Assembly: GCF_014649995.1 (NCBI RefSeq)
Contig: NZ_BMUC01000016.1
Location: 82,986-146,985, forward strand
Direction of reading: 5' to 3'
DNA length: 64,000 bases
Source of the DNA: Streptomyces griseoflavus
Lineage (GTDB): Bacteria > Actinomycetota > Actinomycetes > Streptomycetales > Streptomycetaceae
Translations under genes and position numbers: made by a program
Notes under the pieces: generated by a model
The model's input: only the letters and a program-made list of their open reading frames with translations
The model's database searches: none
What the model was told of the DNA's origin: nothing
In this document: in pieces, positions 59,472-64,000 of the stretch
How the letters are laid out: every line of letters starts with the position of its first letter
Numbering within the stretch: position 1 is the first letter of the stretch

Positions 59472-59502
59472 CCGCGTACGCCGCCCGGGCCGCGTACGCC
59501 GC
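59472..59502. repeat. 13-bp direct repeat after the EF-G-like gene
   Basis: Two identical 13-nt copies (59472-59484 and 59490-59502), each centred on the palindrome GCGTACGC, 18 nt apart. They lie in the 238-nt gap before the next plus-strand gene. Possible tandem operator, or chance in GC-rich DNA. Confidence 0.3.
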
Positions 59503-59671
59503 TTGTCCCGCGGCGGCCCGGGAATGCTTCACTCCGTACCGGTGGACCGCTCCCGCGGTCCGCCCACGGATGCGCGCGGCTGCGGATACGCTGAAGACCA
59601 GATCAACAGGTGTGCGGAGCAAGGAAGTCGGGAAGGCCGCAAGACGACAGTCGCGGCGATCGGGGGCGGGA

Positions 59672-61327
59672 ATGACCGTGGAGAGCGGCTACGCGGATTT
59701 CTTCGGTCCGCAGGTGCCGCGCACCGGCGACGAAGGACAGACGCCGACGTTCGCGCTGGCCTCGGCGGCCTACCGGGACAACGAGGCCGACGAGATACTC
59801 AAGGCCAACAACGAGTGGCACAAGTCGGAGGTCGGCAAGCCGCGCATCAAGCTGTTCCGGCCCAATCTGGGCGAGGCGTTCTCCCGGGCCGTCATCGACC
59901 GCATGCTGGGGTCCGGCCGCGCACCGCTCATCCAGTCCTTCGGTACCCAGCCGCAGGTCGTGGTCGAACACGCCCTCGCGGCGCACCGCATCCGCCGCGA
60001 GCGGGACAACTGGCTGAGCGCCGTGATGGTCCTGTGCGGGCTGCTCTTCCTGCCCGGTCTGATCGTATGGCTGCTGGTCTTCCAGATCCGTACGACGATG
60101 ACCCGGCGCGAGGACAAGCGGGCCGGCGCGCTCGCCACCGTCCTGCTGGTCGCGGTGGCCGGCCTCGCCGTGCTGTTCCTGCTGCGCATGCCGTTCGACG
60201 GGTTCTGGGCCTGGTACGCGCGCGCCTCGGTGATCGCCCCGGTGGTGGGCTGGTTCTGGGCCAAGCGGATCTGCGAACGCACGGCGAGGGACCTGCGCGA
60301 GCGGTGGAGCAGTCTGCTCTCCGGGAGCAGCATCGGCGCCAAGGTGCCCGAGGCGGTCCCCTCCAGCCCCGGTGAGACGGCGGCCGAACAGCTGCGCCAG
60401 TCCCTGGCCCGGCTCAGCGCCGAGCAGCAGTCCAACTCCGTGTTCTACGCCGGCCCCAAGGGCATACTCGGCATGGGCACGCGCTGGGGCAGCTGGCAGC
60501 TCGCCGAGGAGCTGGTGCCCGCCGACCCCGGCCGGGAGATCAACCCCTTCCGCAGCTGGGACGTCGTCAGGGCCATCCACGACCGGCTGCGGATGCTGGA
60601 GCGCGGCCCGCTGCACACCGGGGGCTTCCCCAAGCCGTCGGTGCGGCACTGGATCGTCACGCCGATCGGGGAGAACGCCACGGCGGTGTCGCGTCCGGAG
60701 GGCACGGACGTCGAGGCGTACCAGATCAAGTCGCACGCCATACAGGACATCTGCAACAAGCAGCAGTTCGGCGCCGGTGACCGGCACTACCTGGGTGTGC
60801 AGTGGACGTTGTGGGACGGCCAGCTGGTGCTCACCATGCTGATCACCGTGACCGTGCTGCACGAGACGCTGCGCATCGAGGTGACCGGTCACGCGCTCGG
60901 CCCCGTGCACTCCCTGTTCACCAGCGCGCCCGCGGCCAAGGAGAAGGAGGTCCAGAAGTCGATCAGGTTCTGGGAGACCCGGAAGGTGAAGCTCCCGCTG
61001 GTCGACGCGGACGAGGTGGTACGCCTGGCCGCCCGGGCACCGCTGACCTGGTACCCGCCGCTGCTGTACTGGCTGGGCGGCAAGCTCAGTCTGCCGGAGC
61101 CGTTCGGCCTGCGGCACGCGTGGGCGGACAAGCCGTGGCGGCACCGGTTCATGGCGGACGACGCGTTGCGGGCGGCGGCGCCGGTGCTGCGGGTGGTGCA
61201 CTCGGCCGCGATCAAGGTGCTGGAGGAGAACGGCGTGGACACGGAGAAGTTCGGGTCGCGGTCGTCGTTCCTCAGCACGGCGGTGCAGGACGCCGCCCCG
61301 AAGAAGGCGGACGTGTACGACGCGTAG
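59672..61327 (+). CDS. Large membrane protein of unknown function
   Basis: 551 aa from ATG 59672; longer in-frame starts exist but look unconserved. Residues 1-110 are soluble. Two or three transmembrane helices follow at about 114-139 (WLSAVMVLCGLLFLPGLIVWLLVF), 151-172 and 184-200. The remaining 350 residues are soluble and probably cytoplasmic, with a beta-rich middle (QLVLTMLITVTVLHETLRIEVTG). No known catalytic motif is seen. A TACGCT box near 59587 could be its -10. Transcribed in the same direction as the EF-G-like gene but 238 nt apart. I recognise it as a Streptomyces conserved unknown only by position. Confidence 0.87.
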   Translation: MTVESGYADFFGPQVPRTGDEGQTPTFALASAAYRDNEADEILKANNEWHKSEVGKPRIKLFRPNLGEAFSRAVIDRMLGSGRAPLIQSFGTQPQVVVEHALAAHRIRRERDNWLSAVMVLCGLLFLPGLIVWLLVFQIRTTMTRREDKRAGALATVLLVAVAGLAVLFLLRMPFDGFWAWYARASVIAPVVGWFWAKRICERTARDLRERWSSLLSGSSIGAKVPEAVPSSPGETAAEQLRQSLARLSAEQQSNSVFYAGPKGILGMGTRWGSWQLAEELVPADPGREINPFRSWDVVRAIHDRLRMLERGPLHTGGFPKPSVRHWIVTPIGENATAVSRPEGTDVEAYQIKSHAIQDICNKQQFGAGDRHYLGVQWTLWDGQLVLTMLITVTVLHETLRIEVTGHALGPVHSLFTSAPAAKEKEVQKSIRFWETRKVKLPLVDADEVVRLAARAPLTWYPPLLYWLGGKLSLPEPFGLRHAWADKPWRHRFMADDALRAAAPVLRVVHSAAIKVLEENGVDTEKFGSRSSFLSTAVQDAAPKKADVYDA

Positions 61328-61363
61328 GCCCGCGGCGGGCGGGGGCGTGGCCGGGCCCGGCTT

Positions 61364-61382
61364 CCGGGGGCCGCGCCCCCGG
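61364..61382. terminator. Terminator between the membrane-protein gene and the HIT gene
   Basis: 8-bp stem (61364-61371 with 61375-61382), 3-nt loop, in a GC-rich 92-nt gap between converging genes. Probably bidirectional. Confidence 0.55.
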
Positions 61383-61419
61383 ACCCCCGTCGGGCCGGAC
61401 GGGCCGGCCGACGCCGGCG

Positions 61420-61968
61420 TCAGTCCGTCGGCCAGGCTTCCGCGAGCATCTTCCTCGTGTCTCCGAGAAGCTGCGGGAGCACCTTGGTGTGGCCCACCAC
61501 GGGCATGAAGTTGGTGTCGCCGCCCCAGCGCGGGACGACGTGCTGGTGCAGGTGGGCGGCGATGCCCGCCCCGGCGACCGTGCCCTGGTTCATGCCGATG
61601 TTGAATCCGTGCGCGCCGGACGCCGTCCGCAGCGCGGTCATCGCCTGCTTGGTGAGTCCCGCGAGCTCCGCGGTCTCCTCGGCCGTGAGCTCCGTGTAGT
61701 CGGCGACGTGCCGGTACGGCACCGTCATCAGGTGGCCGCCCGTGTACGGGTAGAGATTGAGCACCGCGTACACCAGCTCGCCGCGCCGGAGGACCAGCCC
61801 GTCCTCGTCGGACGTGGCCGGGATCGAGCAGAAGGGGCAGCCGTCGTCGGCGCCCGGGCCGGTCGGCTTGTTCTCGCCCTGGATGTACGCCATCCGGTGG
61901 GGCGTCCACAGACGCTGGAACGCGTCCTGCGTGCCCACTCCCAACTGCTGCTCCGGCTCACTCGTCAT
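61420..61968 (-). CDS. HIT-family hydrolase (Ap4A-type)
   Basis: 182 aa from ATG 61968. The catalytic histidine triad HLHQHVVPRW is intact. A CPFC pair at 44-47 suggests a structural zinc site, as in mycobacterial Ap4A phosphorylase/hydrolase (Rv2613c type). Substrate is probably a dinucleoside polyphosphate; not provable here. It follows thrS but the thrS terminator lies between them. No SD is visible: TATGCT ends 6 nt before the ATG, suggesting a leaderless mRNA. Confidence 0.93.
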   Translation of the reverse strand: MTSEPEQQLGVGTQDAFQRLWTPHRMAYIQGENKPTGPGADDGCPFCSIPATSDEDGLVLRRGELVYAVLNLYPYTGGHLMTVPYRHVADYTELTAEETAELAGLTKQAMTALRTASGAHGFNIGMNQGTVAGAGIAAHLHQHVVPRWGGDTNFMPVVGHTKVLPQLLGDTRKMLAEAWPTD

Positions 61969-61974
61969 GTGTGC

Positions 61975-61980
61975 AGCATA
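61975..61980 (-). promoter_or_regulatory. Possible -10 box giving a leaderless HIT mRNA
   Basis: TATGCT (minus strand) ends 6 nt before the HIT ATG, a typical -10 to start distance, so transcription could begin at the A of ATG. No clear -35 and no SD. Confidence 0.4.
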
Positions 61981-62006
61981 TGGCGTCGCCGGGAAACCGC
62001 GGAAAA

Positions 62007-62032
62007 GGCCCCCGGGAGCACTCCCGGGGGCC
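62007..62032 (-). terminator. thrS terminator
   Basis: Perfect 12-bp stem (62007-62018 with 62021-62032), 2-nt centre, followed on the minus strand by TTTT: the most classical intrinsic terminator in the window. It ends 18 nt after the thrS stop. Confidence 0.92.
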
Positions 62033-62050
62033 GTGGGGTCGGTTCCGTGG

Positions 62051-64000
62051 TCAGACCTGCGCCCGCTCCTCGACGACCTTCGCGATCTTGGCGATGGCCT
62101 CGTCGACGGGGATGCCGTTCTCCTGCGAGCCGTCGCGGTAGCGGAAGGACACCGCGCCGTTGGTCATGTCCTCGTCGCCCGCGATGACCATGAAGGGCAC
62201 CTTCTGCTTCTGGGCGTTGCGGATCTTCTTCTGCATGCGGTCGGAGGAGGAGTCGACCTCGACGCGGAGCCCCTGCTTGCGGGCCGCCTCCGCGAACTTC
62301 TCCAGGTACTCGACGTGCGCGTCGCCGATCGGGATGCCGATCGCCTGCACCGGCGCCAGCCAGGCCGGGAACGCGCCCGCGTAGTGCTCGAGCAGTACCG
62401 CGAAGAACCGCTCGATCGAGCCGAACAGCGCGCGGTGGATCATGACCGGGCGGGTCTTGGAGCCGTCCGCGGCCGTGTACTCCAGGTCGAAGCGCTCCGG
62501 CAGGTTGAAGTCGAGCTGGATGGTCGACATCTGCCAGGTGCGGCCGATCGCGTCCTTGGCCTGGACCGAGATCTTCGGGCCGTAGAAGGCGGCGCCGCCC
62601 GGGTCCGGGACCAGGGGCAGGCCCTGCTTCTCGGCGACCTGGCGCAGCGTCTCGGTCGCCTCCTCCCACGCCTCGTCGGAGCCGACGAACTTCTCCGGGT
62701 CCTTGGTGGACAGCTCCAGGTAGAAGTCGGTCAGACCGTAGTCGCGCAGCAGGTTCAGGACGAAGGTGAGCGTCTTGTCGAGCTCCTCCGACATCTGCTC
62801 GCGGGTGCAGTAGATGTGCGCGTCGTCCTGGGTGAAGCCGCGGGCGCGGGTCAGGCCGTGCACGACGCCCGACTTCTCGTAGCGGTACACGGTCCCGAAC
62901 TCGAAGAGGCGCAGCGGCAGTTCACGGTAGGACCGGCCTCGCGCGTCGAAGATCAGGTTGTGCATCGGGCAGTTCATGGGCTTGAGGTAGTAGTCCACGC
63001 CCTCGTCGAGCTGCATGGGCGGGTACATGCCGTCGGCGTACCAGTCCAGGTGGCCCGAGGTCTCGAAGAGCTTCCCCTTCGTCGCGTGCGGGGTGTAGAC
63101 GAACTCGTAGCCCTCCTCCTCGTGGCGGCGGCGCGAGTAGTCCTCCATGACCCGGCGGATGATGCCGCCCTTGGGGTGGAAGACGGCAAGGCCGGAACCG
63201 ATCTGCTCCGGGATGGAGAACAGGTCGAGCTCGCTGCCCAGCTTGCGGTGGTCGCGCTTCTCGGCCTCGGCGAGGAACTCCAGGTGCGCCTTCAGCTCCT
63301 CCTTGGAGGGCCAGGCGGTGCCGTAGATGCGCTGGAGCATGGGGTTCTTCTCGCTGCCGCGCCAGTAGGCGGCCGCGTTGCGCATCAGCTTGAACGCCGG
63401 GATGTTCCGGGTGGTGGGCAGGTGGGGCCCGCGGCAGAGGTCCTTCCAGCACAGCTCGCCGGTCCTGGCGTCCAGGTTGTCGTAGATCGTCAGCTCGCCG
63501 GCGCCGACCTCGACGTCCGCGCCGTCGTCGTGCGAGGCGGAACCTTTGAGGCCGATCAGCTCCAGCTTGTACGGCTCGTCGGCGAGCTCCTCACGGGCCT
63601 CGTCGTCGGTGACGACGCGGCGGGAGAAGCGCTGGCCGCGCTTCTGGATCTCCTGCATCTTCTTCTCGATGGCCTTGAGGTCATCGGGGTGGAAGGGCCT
63701 GTCCACGTCGAAGTCGTAGTAGAAGCCGTCCCGGACCGGCGGGCCGATGCCCAGCTTGGCCTCGGGGAACAGCTCCTGCACGGCCTGGGCCATGACGTGC
63801 GCGGTGGAGTGGCGCAGGATGTTCAGGCCGTCCTCGGAGGAGATCTCGACGCCCTCCACGGTCTCGCCGTCCCCGACCTCGTACGAGAGGTCCCTGAGCT
63901 CGCCGGCCACGCGCGCGGCGACGACCGTGCGCTCACCGGCGAAGAGCTCGGCGGCCGTGGTGCCCGTCGTCACCACGCGTTCTTCCCGCTCGGAATCGCG
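62051..64000 (-). CDS. thrS: Threonyl-tRNA synthetase, 5' end beyond the window
   Basis: Charges tRNA-Thr and edits Ser. About 650 codons are visible; the frame continues without a stop to the window edge ([13 protein letters not shown] precedes a possible GTG at 63976), and the TGS domain appears to start further upstream, so the true start is probably outside. The editing domain begins at [18 protein letters not shown]. The zinc Cys is in [13 protein letters not shown]; class II motif 2 is [13 protein letters not shown] and motif 3 [12 protein letters not shown]. The C-terminal anticodon domain is complete. No T-box can be judged because the leader is missing. Confidence 0.96.
   Translation of the reverse strand, partial: RDSEREERVVTTGTTAAELFAGERTVVAARVAGELRDLSYEVGDGETVEGVEISSEDGLNILRHSTAHVMAQAVQELFPEAKLGIGPPVRDGFYYDFDVDRPFHPDDLKAIEKKMQEIQKRGQRFSRRVVTDDEAREELADEPYKLELIGLKGSASHDDGADVEVGAGELTIYDNLDARTGELCWKDLCRGPHLPTTRNIPAFKLMRNAAAYWRGSEKNPMLQRIYGTAWPSKEELKAHLEFLAEAEKRDHRKLGSELDLFSIPEQIGSGLAVFHPKGGIIRRVMEDYSRRRHEEEGYEFVYTPHATKGKLFETSGHLDWYADGMYPPMQLDEGVDYYLKPMNCPMHNLIFDARGRSYRELPLRLFEFGTVYRYEKSGVVHGLTRARGFTQDDAHIYCTREQMSEELDKTLTFVLNLLRDYGLTDFYLELSTKDPEKFVGSDEAWEEATETLRQVAEKQGLPLVPDPGGAAFYGPKISVQAKDAIGRTWQMSTIQLDFNLPERFDLEYTAADGSKTRPVMIHRALFGSIERFFAVLLEHYAGAFPAWLAPVQAIGIPIGDAHVEYLEKFAEAARKQGLRVEVDSSSDRMQKKIRNAQKQKVPFMVIAGDEDMTNGAVSFRYRDGSQENGIPVDEAIAKIAKVVEERAQV

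Overview
This 64-kb window is high-GC actinobacterial chromosome. Core-gene order, GTG starts and the developmental genes bldD and sIHF place it in Streptomyces, with gene order like the SCO1472-SCO1531 stretch of S. coelicolor as I remember it. It is housekeeping DNA. I see no rRNA, tRNA, insertion sequence, prophage, CRISPR array or biosynthetic cluster. Almost every gene is on the minus strand. The exceptions are a small HTH gene, bldD, a cyclophilin gene, a DUF349 gene, an EF-G-like gene and an unknown membrane-protein gene.

Layout by coordinate: 1-8.9 kb holds rsmB (cut by the window edge), fmt, an HTH-like gene on the opposite strand, priA, metK, coaBC, rpoZ and gmk, with sIHF just upstream. 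9.6-19.6 kb is the complete UMP pathway, transcribed pyrR-pyrB-pyrC-(membrane protein)-carA-carB-pyrD-pyrF with many 4-nt stop/start overlaps and a PyrR-binding RNA element over the pyrR ribosome-binding site. 19.9 kb is bldD with its own operator. 20.5-29.5 kb holds nusB, efp, an M24 peptidase homologue, a P-loop protein, the shikimate genes aroB-aroK-aroC-aroE, and mltG. 29.6-38.3 kb holds ruvX, alaS, two small membrane or surface proteins, rpsD with a long leader, rarA, a VKOR-type membrane protein and hisS. 38.3-44 kb holds a metallo-beta-lactamase-fold hydrolase, a membrane-anchored cyclophilin, a DUF349 protein and the bifunctional (p)ppGpp enzyme. 44.2-52.3 kb holds apt, secF, secD, yajC, the ruvCAB resolvasome, yebC and pdxST. 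53.3-64 kb holds a LemA-like protein and the phosphatidylinositol mannoside start-up genes (pimA-like, acyltransferase, PIP synthase). It then has two plus-strand genes (EF-G-like and an unknown membrane protein), a HIT protein and thrS (cut by the window edge).

The region couples nucleotide, aromatic amino acid and vitamin B6 supply to translation (formyl-Met, Ala/His/Thr-tRNA synthetases, EF-P, S4), DNA repair and restart, stringent response, protein export and inositol-lipid synthesis. The most useful non-routine signals are RNA and DNA control elements: the PyrR loop, the BldD operator, strong hairpins inside leaders and operons, and possible leaderless starts. There are also enzymes with altered catalytic motifs (PriA, the M24 peptidase homologue, the EF-G-like GTPase) and unknown membrane proteins embedded in conserved operons. 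No wholly new system is evident. Promoter calls are by eye.
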